DNA of 64,000 bases from Diphasiastrum complanatum (GCA_029204225.1 CM055097.1:67170972-67234971); one strand, 5' to 3'; positions 13,250-25,866 are shown, counted from the stretch's first letter. Program-made: numbers and translations. The notes: a model not told the origin generated them from the letters alone.

Positions 13250-15533
13250 GTTCGCTTGCTTCTTTTGCTTACCTTGAATACGTGTGAGGATATCTTCCTC
13301 TGTAATGGTCGTTTTCTCGAGTGTCTTTCCGATCTTTCTCTCCCATATTTCCACCACCTCGTTTTGGGAAAGGATGTTTGCAGGTGGGCGGATGTACAGA
13401 GTTTTATTTATGGCGCGTGGATCATCTATTGCTTTCATTGCGTACGTCGCAGAATCACGTTCGTCCACCCAGATCACTGCACGCACACACGCACACAAAT
13501 TTAAAAGATTACCACCAGTCTAGCTGCTTTCTAAGCATCATTGTCATCTGCTGACTCAGTTGATAGTTGCTTCAAACCCGTATGTGTAAAGCAAACCTAA
13601 CTTTATGTAGTGCTGTCTCAATTGATGTTTCTTCACCCCAAATGAGAAGCAAACCTAAGATTTTATGGTATCTTTGGTCTTGCAACAAACCCAATTTGAG
13701 AAGCAAACGTAAGATTCTATTGTGCCCCAGTTAATCTTGCATCAAAGCCAAAGATGAGAAGCAAACCTTTTGTATTGCCGTCTCCATAAATGGCAACTTC
13801 ATCTTCAGGAGGTGTGAATATACCATACTGTGCTAGGCCTGGCAGGAAGAAACAGGCAATGCAGTTGCTGGAGACGTAGGTATATGGTATGCCTGCTGCC
13901 TCAATGGCGCGTCTGACCTGCCTTTTCGGGCCAAAGATTTGCTGTGCTGGCTCTAAAGCATGGAGCACTCTATCGGGATCTGTTCCATACTCGGAAGGAA
14001 GGAACCTCTGCATGTTGCTCACATTGAAGTATTTGATCAGAGATGCAACTTATGGTGTAGGCAAACTTGATGGTTGACGTTTGCCTTCTGAATAAAAGTT
14101 TCAACTTAATGGATGCAACGAACATGTAAGCTGTTGACTTGCAGAATTGGTAATGAGCTTGACAAATTTCAAGAAACTGATACCTTGATGGTGCCAACCT
14201 CCTTTATGGCCTCGACTAGCTTGAGTTGATCGAGGAGGTTCGATTCGGCTAACGAGGAGATCACAACGTCTACTTGCCGGAGAGCTGAGAGAAGGCTTTC
14301 ATGGTTGTCAAGAGATCCCTGGTGATGAGGTGAATTTATTCAGATGACCTTTTCAAGCTATCTTTAGAACTCTAGGCTTTTTCTCCCATAATTTTAGTTT
14401 TGAAGACTGAATTTCTGACATAAATTTTTTCAGGTGAACTATCTCTAGATTCTAGAAACTTAGACGAAGGATTTCTCTCCCATAATATTTGTTTTGAAGA
14501 CCAAGCATGAAAGTTAACCAATCAGTCTGGATCACCTCACAGTACAGATAAAGCTAAGCCTCTTAATTAAAATTCCATTACTGATCTATGAGGCGTTTTT
14601 AAATGAAACAAAGGCTAGTCCCCATGTTTGATATTAAACAGGCACGTTACGTTCCTTTCTTCTATCATCACTGATCAGTTGATTTAAAGATCAAGCGATG
14701 GTTTTGGTTGGTGCCACATGCAAAAGTGTTCACTGTTAACTGACTAAGCTACTTGCATTCAGTCCGCCACCAATAAATCAAATTCTGAAGAATTCTTATG
14801 CAACAGATTCAGGATCTCTCCAGGAGGACTCAATGAACTCTCCAAGACAATCCAGTATACAAAGAGAGTTACAAGTGCGTTGCGTTCCTTTATTCTTAAT
14901 TTCTATCATCGCTGATCAGGTGACTTAAAGATCAAGCGTTTGTTTTGGTTGGTGCCACAAAAGTGTTCGCTGTTAACTGACTAAGCTACTTCATTCAGCC
15001 CGCAAGCAACAACTTGAATTCTGAAAAAATTCTTATACAGCAGATTGAGGATCTCTCCAGGAGGAGTTAATGAGCTCTCCAAGACAATGAAACATACAAA
15101 CAGAGTTACAGCAAAGTATACAAAGAGAATCAAAATAAAGAAAACAAAGACAATTAAAGTCTAGTTTACAACTTTACAGAAAGAATTACAATAAAGCGTT
15201 CATATATAAAAAGAATCACAACAAAGTATACAAAAAGAGAAGTACAGCAAAGCATACAAAAAGAGAACTAAACTAAATGTACAAAGAGAATATTTGCAAT
15301 AAAGTCTACAAAGACAATATTTCTAGTACACAAAGAGAATGACAATAAACTACCTCCACAATCACGGCACCCGAATCCTTAAGAGACTGTATAAGTTCCG
15401 ATTTCCTGGTATCAGAACCCAAAGCCGATCGTGTCAGAATAAAAGTGGGATAACCTTGATCCACACTAGCCCTGGAAATGTATTGGCCTATTCTTCCTGT
15501 TCCGCCAACGACCAACACCCTTGGCTTCCCCAT
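12193..15533 (-). CDS. Isoflavone-reductase/PCBER-like NADPH reductase, complete 5-exon gene
   Basis: This belongs to the PIP family (pinoresinol-lariciresinol, isoflavone and phenylcoumaran benzylic ether reductases), cytosolic NADPH-dependent enzymes of phenylpropanoid metabolism. Coding exons in transcript order are 15533-15354, 14318-14184, 14007-13767, 13476-13273 and 12383-12193. They total 951 nt, or 316 residues, against about 308 for the family, and all introns are GT-AG. Exon 1 carries the Rossmann dinucleotide motif VVGGTGRIG. Exon 3 carries RFLPSEYG and the family's catalytic Lys at about 133, in IFGPKRQVRRAIEA, followed by GIPYTYVSSNC. Exons 4 and 5 give the C-terminal domain, with DDPRAINKTLYIRPP and FDIGPDALEASELYPEV. 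An in-frame ATG 12 nt upstream (15545) is an alternative start. No disruption is visible. Family membership is firm, but the exact substrate (PCBER versus IFR-like) cannot be settled here. Confidence 0.92.
12976..13012. repeat. 12-bp perfect inverted repeat in intron 4 of the reductase gene
   Basis: GACTGCGCAGTG at 12976-12987 and its exact reverse complement at 13001-13012 are separated by 13 nt. Each arm also contains the palindrome TGCGCA. Partial further copies of the motif CGAATCC(C/T)GAC lie on either side. Confidence 0.8.
13204..13245 (+). repeat. (TC)n microsatellite in intron 4
   Basis: About 21 TC units just inside the donor side of intron 4 of the minus-strand reductase gene. On the coding strand it is a GA tract starting roughly 27 nt after the splice donor. 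Confidence 0.95.
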
Positions 15534-16100
15534 CTCCTCCCCCATCCCTCCCTCACTCCCTCTGATCTCTCTCTCTCTCGTTCTGATCTCTGATCTCTGA
15601 TCTCTCGCCAGAATTGATGATCGATCATCGCTACTGCAGTTAATAAAGCATCCCCTATGCCTCCTGGAGTCCTGATGGCACACGGACGTTTAAGCGCGCC
15701 ACCGTTGGATTTCCCATGCAAAATCGCCCCCTCTCCACGATCCACCGTCAAAAACCTTCCAAGTGGCAGGCCAGACACGTGGCCGCCATTCAGTGGGCAG
15801 GCACTAGACCATTCTAGTACCAAGATTAACCATCCAGAGACGTCCAGGTGGCAGTCGACGCGTGGCCTGCATCCAAGGGGGCGCGCGCAAAGTACTCAGC
15901 GCCAGCAGCCCCAAGTCCACTTGCATTTTACGTTATTTTGATAATATTCAAAAAATAGGTTTAAAAAATAAGCAAACGTTTGCATTCCAATTTTATACGC
16001 CATCGTTTTACTACCTAACACACACACACACACACACAAGAGCTGAGTTTGGTAGGCGAATGAGTCCCATGTCCACGTGGCACCAATCCACATCATCGAA
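15534..16100 (-). promoter_or_regulatory. 5' UTR and probable promoter of the reductase gene
   Basis: This region is noticeably richer in GC than its surroundings. It contains ACACGTGGC at 15775-15783 and CCACGTGGC at 16073-16081, both G-box/ABRE-type bZIP or bHLH sites. A CT-rich stretch (15560-15605) directly upstream of the ATG fits a plant 5' UTR. A (CA)n run lies at 16018-16038. No convincing TATA box was found, so the transcription start is unknown. Light or ABA responsiveness would follow from general knowledge of G-boxes; it is inference. Confidence 0.5.
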
Positions 16101-16322
16101 TGGAGCCGGGCCGGGGGGCAATAAAATGGGAACATCCCATATGTTGCTGATTTGATACAATACCCGACTCGATGGTTCTCCTGACACCTCAATTACCATT
16201 AGTCCAACATTTGCATTTTTGCCATGTGTCCACATATTCACCTCTGAAAAGCTTACACGTGTCGAATAATCACAGGTGGTGCGCATCCCAGTGGCGCGTC
16301 GTGAGGTATCGCATGCGCTTAA

Positions 16323-16621
16323 TGGCCCTTGGGTTTAGCATAATGTGGTGCGCTTGGCCAAGATGACCCTTGGGTTGAGTATAATCTAGTTCATGCACTT
16401 GGCCAAGTCGAACCAGGGTGACTCTTGGGTTGAGTATAATGTGGTTCATGTAGTGGGGGAAGTCGATGAGCCAAGGTGACTCTTGGGTCGAGCATAATGT
16501 GATTCATGTAGTCGGGCAAGCCGAACCAGGGTGACTCTTAGGTCAAGTATAATGTGGTTCATGTGGGCAAGTCTAGCCCAGGTGACCCTTGTGTTGAGTA
16601 TAATGTGGTGCACAAGGGCAT
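16323..16621 (+). repeat. Six-copy tandem repeat, unit about 40-58 bp
   Basis: Successive units begin TGAC(C/T)CTTGGGTTGAG, continue with TATAATGTGGTTCATG and end near GGCAAGTCGAACCAGGG. Starts are near 16323, 16364, 16419, 16477, 16532 and 16583. Copies differ by a few substitutions and short indels. No coding function is apparent. Confidence 0.85.
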
Positions 16622-17921
16622 GTCCAGTCACGGGGGATTTCTCAAGTTGAAAAAATTTCCCTTTTCATTTGTTTTGAGAATTAGAGTCAATATTAGAAAG
16701 TGGGTCATGAGAAGGACACTTGGACTATAGGATATGAGGGGATACATGTCACCATGATGCAAGCTTGAACTACTCCTTTGACATTCATGGTGGGGCTTGG
16801 CTCCTCACAAGCGTAAGTTCTGCCTAACATTTCACATTGAACAATATGTTGTAAGTGATGCACTTTGTCTCTCACCGACAAAAACGTTTTTTGGAAAGTT
16901 GGCAAGATTCAAGACATACTACGAGCTTGCTCCAAAACGGAAGGACTTGGCTATGTGTATAACTACAACTAAAGATGCATTTTGCACCAGTTTCATGGGG
17001 ATAATCATGTTGGTCACAAGCATATTACTCATTACAAAAGCTTGCTCGAGTTGATATTGGACCGCCTAAATGTCAAAAACTACAAGCCTATGCCTTTTGT
17101 CCTTTGTATAGTATGCTTCTACTCACTTTACAAAAAGCTCCTTACTTATTTTAGAAAACCAACTCAACCTCCATTGATATTGACCTATTGAAAAGGAAAT
17201 TTATAGGTAGTAAATTTGTAAAGCCTACATCTTGAAAGTCATAGTAAGTCTTTTCTTTTTTCCCCGAATTCATGGTAAGCTTTGAAAAGGCGTGTGACAA
17301 GCTTATTATGCAACAATCAAGCTAATATTGACGCATTGGAGGAAAAAAACGTAATGAATAAAAACTAAAAACCTAGTCTTTTGCCCCTTGTAAATGGTAA
17401 TAGGCTTTCGATGAGTGATCTACAAACAGGCTACAACAACCACCTTATATAAAAAAACTTACTCAATATGATATCAACCCATTGATAAAATAAATTTGTA
17501 ATGGTAACAACATCAAAACCCTACATCTTTTGCATTCTTGTATAGGGTAGATAACTGATATGGAACAGATAGGAGCGGGTCTCACATAATAATGTCAAAT
17601 GGTTAATAAATTCATCTCCATCTAGAGTGTTCAAATCCCCTTTGTAAAATTATTGTCAACATGTTTTAGGGGATGTAAATCTCTCTATACTTTTTATATG
17701 GAAGGGGTTAATGGACCATCATATCAAGATCAATGTTTTTATGGGTGCCAAATCTTAAATGGCTGTTGTATTATGAACAAAATGAGGGGGCCTCGAGCAA
17801 CTTAGACCAAATTTGGGCCATGAAGCCATTAGAAAATGTGAGGGATGGCGGTCTTATTAACATGCCACTTAGTCTTGGTGAGGAGAATGCTGGAAAATCT
17901 CCTGGCCAATAAAGGTGCAGT
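16622..17921. other. Spacer with a weak local duplication
   Basis: No gene was recognised. Two diverged copies of a segment of roughly 200 bp can be seen: ATATTG.C.C...G around 17054 recurs around 17325, and both copies end with GCCTACATCTT or CCCTACATCTT. It may be old transposon sequence. Confidence 0.4.
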
Positions 17922-17963
17922 GGGTATCCGAACACGAATTGTTTCGTCCTCTGCTACCCACAT

Positions 17964-18762
17964 TGTTGAGATTCTCACAGAAACAAACCTAGATGGAATT
18001 CGATTTTGTCCTCGGGTCTACTGCCCTCTGTGACAGGATCTGCAATCCTCCAAAGTGAGGACAAACACTGTTGACCTACGTAGAATTTACTTATGCATTT
18101 GATAAGGTAAAACCAGTGTGTGGAATAGATAAAACAAGTGAATGAGAAACACGAATATTAAGCAGACAATAATTCAATTAAAATCAGACAATTTAGAACG
18201 ATATGTGCTTAACAACTACATCATCTATTGATCCTCTTTGTTCAAGCACTGTGTGACAAACCCACACAATGCATCGGCGTGAGAGAAGCAGTGTTCTCCC
18301 ACGAACAATGTCTCGCTTACTAGCGGACTTCTTGGATCTCTATGGATCCTTCTGATTTTTTGTCCTCTCTTTTCTATTCTATATTTCCTTGGTGCATCTC
18401 GCAACTGCTTATATTTAGAGTAACATCTTGATTAGATAGATTAAGCAATCTAAGACTAATCACATATTACAAGTCGGCTGATTAGGCACGTCCTAACGTT
18501 CCTCTGGTGATGTCATCAAGACCATATCAAGAAATTGTACTTTAGGGTACTTCTTTGATCTTCCTGGTACTTGGAGCGTGAAGAACCGAGAGTATTCGGT
18601 CTTCATGTGTCCCGAACATTGGTTGTTCATCTTCGAGATGTTTGTCTTTGAGGTGTTCGTCTTCGAGGCTTTTCTGTTCGCGATCACGCAGCTCCCTTGT
18701 TTCTCTTCTACCTTGAGCTCTAAAGCTATCATAGCTTTGTGGCCAGAAACAATTTGTTTCTT
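17964..18762 (-). repeat. Direct repeat copy 1 (LTR plus pol tail)
   Basis: On the + strand it begins TGTTGAGATTCTC, the complement of an LTR end. It is about 90% identical by eye to 20557-21344. The LTR start within it was not resolved; the higher-coordinate part encodes the end of pol and its 3' untranslated tail. Confidence 0.75.
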
Positions 18763-20515
18763 CAGCTCCCTCTCAAAGTGTGGTAGCTTTAGAGGAAGAA
18801 TAACTCCCATATTCTTCCTCTGCCTATTGAACAAACCTTTGTCTAGGGCCTTGGTGAAGATGTCCGCCACCATTTGCTTGTGCCAATGAAGTTGGTCTTC
18901 AATTCCCTTCTAGTGACCAGGTTCCTTATCAAGTGATACTTGATTGCGATGTGTTTCGTCCTTGAGTGAAACACGGGATCCTTCGTTAGGTGAATTGCAG
19001 AAGTAGTGTCCATTTGCAGAATTAGTGGCTCTTGGTTGGTTTCACCCAATCCGTCGAGAAACTGTCTCAGCATGTGATTTCATTGGCCATCTCCGCGGTT
19101 GCAACGTATTCTGCCTCATAGGATGATTGAGCTATGATGGTCTGCTGCTTTTTGCTGACCCAGAGAATTGCTACGTCTGCTGCAATGGTGCACCCTCCTG
19201 AGACACTTTTACAGTCGTCCTTGAGAGATGCCCAACTTGCATCACTGTGGGAGTGCATCTGGAAACCTGCATCACGAGAATAACACAGCCCATAATCCTT
19301 CATCTGTTGAAGGTACTGTAAGATTCTCTTTGCAATTTTCCAATGTGCTAAGCCTGGATTCGTGCTGAATTGACTCATTTTGAACATGGCATAAGCAATG
19401 TCGGGGTGTGTGTTGTCTACTAGATATATCAAAGATCTGATCAGTCTCCTGTAAGGCATGTGCTGCATCATCTCTTGCTCTTCTTCTGTCTTTGAACAAT
19501 CTTTGTTCGTCAGGACTATCCCTGCAAGCATTGGGGTATTTGCCCCTTTGCAATCTGTCATCCCGAAATCATCTAGGATTTTTTGGGTGTACCTTGACTG
19601 ATGAAGGTATAGCTTTCCTTCGTCAAAGGCGTGGTCAATCTACAAGCCTAGATAACATCTGGCTTTTCCTAGGTCTGTTATCTCGAAATGTTTCGAGATC
19701 TCATTCTTCACTCCTACAATCAGGCCTTCGCTTCTGCATAGTATCAAGGTGTCGTCCACATACACAGCAACAATGATGATCTCCCCTCAAATCCTAAGGA
19801 TCTCAGGGCTTGATCTTTCTTCTTATACCATTGTTGTGTTGATTGCTTCAGACCATAGATACTCCTATGCATTTGGCATGCATAGGTAGGAAGTGATTCG
19901 AAGGTATAACTTGGAGGTTGATCCATGTAGACCTCTTCGTCTAATTCGCCATGTAGGAATGCTATCTTCTCATTAATGATGTGAATCTTGAGGTCGTATA
20001 CAGCTGCATATGCAAACAGTAGGTATAAGGAAGCATGTTTCACCACTAGAGAGAAGGTATCAATGTAGTCAATGTTGTACTTCTGAAAAAAAATCCTTTG
20101 CTACAAGTCTGGCATTGTATCTCAAAACATCTCCATCTGGTCCATACTTGAGTTTGCCAAACCCATTTGCATTGCACTGTTTTTTGTTTCTCTGGCACTG
20201 GTTGCAATGTCCATACCTCATCATTTCTTCATGGATTCAATTTCTTCGTTCATGGCTTGGATCCATTTGTCCTTATCTAGACTGTCGATGGCTTCCTCGA
20301 ATGTTTCTGGTTCGCCACTGAATCCACAAAATTCTTTGGATATAGAAGTCGAGCTGCCTGGCACAAATCTTGCTGGCGCTCTTCGCTCTCTTGTTGATCT
20401 CCTAGGAGATTCTTCTGGTACTACAATGCTCTTGCCTCTATCTCTTTGGCTAGATCCAGAACCATCTCGGTTTACAGGAGTTCTAGTAGCGGGCAGGCTT
20501 GTGAACCTTTCTTCA
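18763..20515 (-). pseudogene. Copia RT-RNase H remnant
   Basis: Minus-strand reading from 20515 gives the linker with RRSTRERRAPARFVPG, then RT with ARLVAKDF, RSIYGLKQSTQQWY and the active box YVDD near 19745-19775. RNase H follows with YLVDNTHPDIAYAMFKMSQF, SSYEAEY and FHSRTKHIAIKYHL, and finally VADIFTKALDKGLF. At least three frameshifts split it (near 20046-20221, 19560-19745 and 19070). Integrase and everything before it are absent. The protein would be inactive. Confidence 0.88.
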
Positions 20516-20556
20516 TCTGTATCCAGACACGAATTGTTTTGTCCTCCGCTACCCAC

Positions 20557-21344
20557 TGTTGAGATTCTCACAAAAACAAACCCAGATGGAATTCGATTCT
20601 GTCCTTGGGCCTACTGCCCTTTGTGACAGGATCTACAGTCCTCCAAAGTGAGGAAAAACGTTGTTGACCTACGTAGAATTTACTTATGCATTCGACAAGG
20701 TAAAACCAGTGTGCGGAAGAGATAAAACAAGTGAATGAGAAACACGAATAATAAGCAGACAATAATTTAATTGAGATCAGACAATTTAGAACGATATGTG
20801 CTTAACAGCTACAACATCATCTATTGATCTTTTTTGTTCAAGCACTGTGTAACAAACCCACACAGCGCATCGGCGTGAGAGAAGCAGTGTTCTCCCAAGA
20901 ACAATGTCTTGCTTACTAGCGGACTTCTTGGATCTATGTGGATCCTTCTGATTTTTTGTCTTCTCTTTTCTATTCTATATTTCTTTGGTGCATCTCGCAA
21001 TTGCTTATATTCAGAGTAACATCTTGATTAGATAGATAAAGCAATCTAAGACTAATGACAAATTACAAGAAAAACTAATTAGGCACGTCTTAACGTTCCT
21101 CTGGTGATGTCATCAAGATCATATCAGGAAATTGTTCTTTATAGTACTTCTTTGATCTTCCCGGTACTTGGAGCATGAAGAACCGAAAGTATTCGGTCTT
21201 CGGGTGTCTCGAACATTGGTTGTTCGTCTTCGAAATGTTCGTCTTTGAGGCTTTTCTGTTCGTGACCACGCAGCTCCCTTGTTTCTCTTCTGCCTTGAGC
21301 TCTAAAGCTATCATAGCTTTGTGGCCAAAAACAATTTGTTTCTT
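20557..21344 (-). repeat. Direct repeat copy 2 (LTR plus pol tail)
   Basis: This is the partner of 17964-18762 and has the same TGTTGAGATTCTC edge. A short deletion removes the segment that encodes one of the Lys-Thr repeats (SKTN) of the tail. It sits on the 5' side of the minus-strand element. Confidence 0.75.
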
Positions 21345-22979
21345 TAGAGAAAGCAAGAAATAATACAGAATGCAAAGGACTAGAACTTACCAATCGCAAT
21401 CTTGGTTATGGCTTTAAAGCACTCCTTTCGACAACTCCAATTTCATACATTTTTTCTTCTTTTGATGTCAAGAAGAGAAGACAAGAACACTGGCATTTGC
21501 CTCTCAAAAAATATATTTGTGATCTCCTTATTGCTAGATTTCATGTTTGTTCGAAAGGTTTTTTTGTTTTATGGCATTGCTTTTTAATGATACTTTTGCT
21601 GATTGTTTTTAGCAAAGCCTTAGGAGAGTTACTCTTTGGAACATTTGGCTAGATAGGAATAGTATGGGATATGGGACCGATAATTTTTGCATCTCCCTCT
21701 TGTTCCTTGTTTGCTCTAACTTTCCTTTGGTAAAAGAATTTTAATCTATGGCTAATTATTTCGGGAGAAAAAATATGCAATTTAGAATGTTACAAAATAG
21801 AATGCATTTTTCAACTCAAACTCACTCCAATCATATGCATGAGTTTCAAAGGAATCATCAATAACTTATTGCTACCAAAGATAACAAGACATTAGCTACA
21901 TTGCATGATTAATTATACATTTAAACTTAATCTAGTTGGTTTTGAGTTGCACAAGACAATGGGTGGAGCATAAATATATGCAAAACCATTGAGCATTTAG
22001 GAGTGCTCGAGAAACCTCTTTCAAATTATCCTCAAAAAACCTGCATTTTAGAACTTCTCAGTTTTCTTCATAAAAAGGTTTATATGCTTGTATAAAAATT
22101 CGTCAAGTATTTTATGATACCGATTTTTGAGAAAACTTGCCAGTTTCATTTAATGTGATACCAAGTGCTTGGCTAGAAGCATGAAAAAGAAAGGCTCTAA
22201 AACTAGAGTATTAGACTTTTGGCTCACTAAAATTATAATTTTTTTTTAAAAAAAATCAATTACACTTGGGCACCAAGGAGCTAGTTGTTGATGGGGGAAA
22301 AAAGCCTTTGTAAGCACTACTTAGAACATGCTCCCTTTCCTTCCAAACTTTAAAAACTCGCTTTCTATTTGAAAAGGATTTGAACATGACACTTTTGACC
22401 TCCTTTATTTTTCTTTTTCTTATTGACAAACCCCTTTCACCAACATGGCATCAAACTTACTAGGGATCTCCTCCTTTACCAACTCTATGAACTTTTATGA
22501 GCTATACTTTCTTTTATAATATGTTTATATCTATAATATGTCAAATGCAAATTCATGTTGCTTTTTCATTTTGTTGTACTCACAAGTTGATCGTATTAGT
22601 TTTACATGTATACAATGCACATCAAGTGTTATGAGCATTAACAAGAATTTAAAGCTCCAATAATTCAATGATGCACAAACTAGTTGAACCACAATGGGTG
22701 CAGTAACAACCTTACCCAACTTGACCTGCTAGTCTTGACACCAAATACTCATAATATGTTGTATAGTTGTTAATGAGCCTCATTTATTAAACATTGAAAA
22801 AAAAAATAACAAGTTTGTAGAACTTGGCTGTGTTGTCTAGGAACATCCTAAGCCATTATTTTCAAAGGGAAGCATTATTTTTAGAGTTCAATCATTTGCA
22901 AGAGTACACGTAAAAGGCAAAGCAAATAATATATTTATGGGTGAATGTTGTTTCTAGGGACCCTAGTTGTCGATTAGAG
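21345..22979. other. Gene-free AT-rich spacer
   Basis: I see no coding sequence, RNA gene or obvious repeat beyond short A/T runs (for example near 22235-22255). Confidence 0.5.
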
Positions 22980-23230
22980 TGATTTCGATGTCGTAACTCC
23001 TTAAATGACCCTTACCACAAGTAAAAGTCTCTAGAAAGACGATTATCTCAAACAAAGGTTATAAATGCTTGTGTTAAAATATGAATATTTGTGTTTATTT
23101 CTTTTGGGTGATTTCGACGTCAAAACTCCTCAAATGACCCTTACCACTAGTAAAGAAAGACGATTATCTTAAACAGAGGTTATAAAATGCATGTATTTGA
23201 ATATGATTATGTGTGGTTATTTCTTTTGTG
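22980..23230 (+). repeat. Two-copy tandem duplication, period about 129 bp
   Basis: The copies start TGATTTCGA at 22980 and 23109. Both carry CTC.TTAAATGACCCTTACCAC-like and AAGACGATTATCT blocks. The second has lost about 9 bp. Identity is about 85% by eye. Confidence 0.85.
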
Positions 23231-23902
23231 ATGCCCTACATAACCCAGGAGATGATTTCTTTGAATGATACATTTTTATGCAAGGTTTTTCCTTTTAACC
23301 ATTTTTCTTTCTTCTCCCATTAATGTGAGTTGATTATAATGGTTCTTGAGAATTATAGTGCCTCTTCTCACACGACTTGATTGTGTCCTAACCATGTGTA
23401 CAATTCTCTAATGCGTAGAGTGTTGGGTGTTTCGTGGGAACCCACCATGAATTTTGTATAGTAGGATAAATAAGTACGAGGGCACTAGCATCATGTATAA
23501 GTCCAACCCAATGAGCACTACTAGTAAAATTACGCAAGTTGTAGTTTAGAAATGAAGCAACTTGGGCATTATAACTAAATCATAATAGTAACGGCCCAAA
23601 AGCCAAGTGTAGATAAAATGCTAAGTTAGCAAGTTGAAAAGGAATCACATGTATCATGTGAAGGCTCATATGAGTACTCACCTAGCTAAATTACCACCGT
23701 TATGTTCAATCAAGAGGACGATTTTGTACTCAAGAGATCCTTACTAATTTTCATAAGTCATGCTCTTTTTACATTATTATATTTCATGCTTTTCATTGAT
23801 TTATCTTTCATTGGTATTTGCTTGTTTTTGGGATTTGAAACAGTAAGTTATCTCCTCTGCTTCCTCTATGTGTTTAATTAATGTGGAGTAGATTGTTAGT
23901 AT

Positions 23903-24591
23903 CCATAAAACATTGCTAATTGGACTAAAGGAGATGCAACATTTCTTTGAGAACAATTATTCCTCATGTAACAAGAACACTGAGCCCACTACAAATTTTG
24001 GTGTCGTTGTTGGGGAGTGTTCACACTTTTTTCCTTCAGTTTGTTAGCGTCACTGTGTGAAGTTGTGATTAGCTTGCATTTAGAGCATCATGTTTTTGCA
24101 TGTTAGTGTTGGATTTTGCCTTATAGTGGAAGCGGGTGTAAATAGAGTTCGAAAACATTTTAGAAACCTTTGCCAAGGTCACTAAATTTGAAATTTAGTG
24201 AGATTTACCATATAGTCGAGAGGCAAATGTTCTTGACATGGAAATGAAACAAAATAGCCTCATTTACTAAGAGCTTGACATGTCCATTACTTGTCCAATT
24301 GTAACAACTCTTGCCATACTTGTTGGAACCAAAATATCTTGATTAGAGTCATTCGGAAGCTTTGTGAGAATAATATAGTTCTTGTTGAGAATTACATCAC
24401 GTAAGTCTTTAAAAGCCCTACCTAGATTATTGTGATTAACTTCTACAACTTGTCTTAGATTAAAATGTGTAATCCATATATAAACTACTTAAGCTAGGCA
24501 ACTGAATCAACACAAATAAATCTAAATCCATAATGAATGTATCTAAGGTTGGATAGAAGGATTGAGAGATCAAAAATTGCGTGCTAATCAA
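23903..24591 (+). mobile_element. Athila/Tat-like Ty3/gypsy 5' fragment, copy 1
   Basis: This fragment is about 690 bp and recurs at 41211-41892 with about 93% identity by eye. It contains TGGTGTCGTTGTTGGGGA at 23999-24016. Read with C-to-T changes, that matches the tRNA-Asp primer-binding site TGGCGCCGTTGCCGGGGA used by Athila/Tat gypsy elements (family knowledge). The part before it would be the LTR end and the part after it the 5' leader. No gag is readable downstream. Confidence 0.65.
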
Positions 24592-25866
24592 AATGGATAC
24601 ATGTAATACCATTTACATGCCTATTTTTTTGAGGTACTATTTGTTGATGCAAAATCCCAATTAACCTACTCAAGCAATGAAAATAATCTCCGAATATGAA
24701 GGAATATCTAATGGACCCAACAATGACAACTTATACAAAGATATATCGAAGACAAAGAGGCCTAATAAATATGACTAAAGGAAAGACTATATTTTGAAGG
24801 GCGAATATGAAACGACACAAACCTTAATAAGAAGGCTAGCCCTAAGAGAAGAACATTCCAAAAGCCTCATTTATTGTGTCTCAATCAAACGTTGTAACCT
24901 TCCATGTGCTTGCTTCTCATTCGAGCAAAGCCGTGTGACAAGGATGCCACTTAGGAAATGTACACTTGTAATTTTCTTATTGATTAGAATTAGTTAACTA
25001 AACTAAATGTGAAGCGACATTTCAGTTACTAGAGAGCTGCGTTCTCTCGCCCTCATTCTTTATAGGTACTCCATTTACACTTCAATACAATTACCGAGTT
25101 TATCAGGAGATCACAGAGAGTGTTTGAGTTTTCGAGTTCTCTCTTCTCTCTACTTTCATAAGCCTTCTGTTTGCTGAGTATTTTTGTTTCTGACAGTTGG
25201 TAAGCCTCACTTTGTCGAATGTGCTTGTGATTGAAACTCTGGTTAGCCTTGATATTGTCGTATGAGAGCTACCGTAAATTCCTTGCTAAGATTGTCTTAA
25301 AACTCATTAGTTGTTTGATTGCCTGTGTGATCGAATAATTGATTGCTTGGAACTTAATTCTGATGTTAACTTTCGGAATCACTATTACATTTCTCTGATG
25401 TATGTTCAGACTTACACATCCTAAAGCTTGCTCTGTGTTGTTGTAAATCAATGCTCTGAACTTTGCATATGGATACTCGTGTACTTCAACATAGTAGTCA
25501 ATCGTTCTTATGAATGAGCGCTCTCTGTTGTTGAGGACAGATTGTCAGACTTCATTTGGAATGCAGTGAGACATTTGCACCTTTCTCTGTCTTGGTTTAT
25601 CTGATGCAACAAAACTCGCTTGTCTGACAAACTTTATTAGGAACACAGACCGATACATCGGGCTGGCCGATAAGTCGGATACACTAATCAAAAATGCAAT
25701 ATGTTCGATAGGAGATTGTCGGCATCAAAAACCTATACTTTTTTTTGTTTGAAATCCCATCTAACCGGTGATACTGGTCGCCAATACTCTTGAATGTTCA
25801 TTGACAACCAGCTTTTTAATCCAAGAACAATAAAATGAGTTAAAAACATCTAAAATCGCAACATAA
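24592..25866. other. Spacer, possibly the LTR and leader of the following gypsy element
   Basis: There is no coding sequence. CT-rich blocks around 25035-25170 and the position directly upstream of gag suggest an LTR or leader. No repeated copy exists in the window to define it, and I found no convincing primer-binding site. Confidence 0.35.

Larger units (their letters stand above)
17922..21344 (-). mobile_element. Internally deleted Ty1/copia element flanked by direct repeats
   Basis: Two direct repeats of about 0.83 kb (17922-18762 and about 20516-21344) flank a pol remnant. Inside each repeat, in minus orientation, are the tail of the pol region, an LTR-like segment with a TATAAGCAG box that ends TCTCAACA, and 35-40 bp of the sequence that follows the LTR. 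The distal copy then runs straight into the integrase-RT linker. Thus gag, protease and integrase are gone, deleted from just after the LTR. Because the repeats contain the end of pol as well as the LTR, this is best read as the remnant of a tandem (LTR-sharing) array rather than a simple LTR-internal-LTR copy. No target-site duplication could be assigned. Confidence 0.7.

Noticed and set aside
15488-15823. Longer N-terminus of the reductase in an alternative frame
   Set aside because: The Rossmann motif lies in the frame starting at 15533/15545. The other frame reads through the promoter and lacks the motif.
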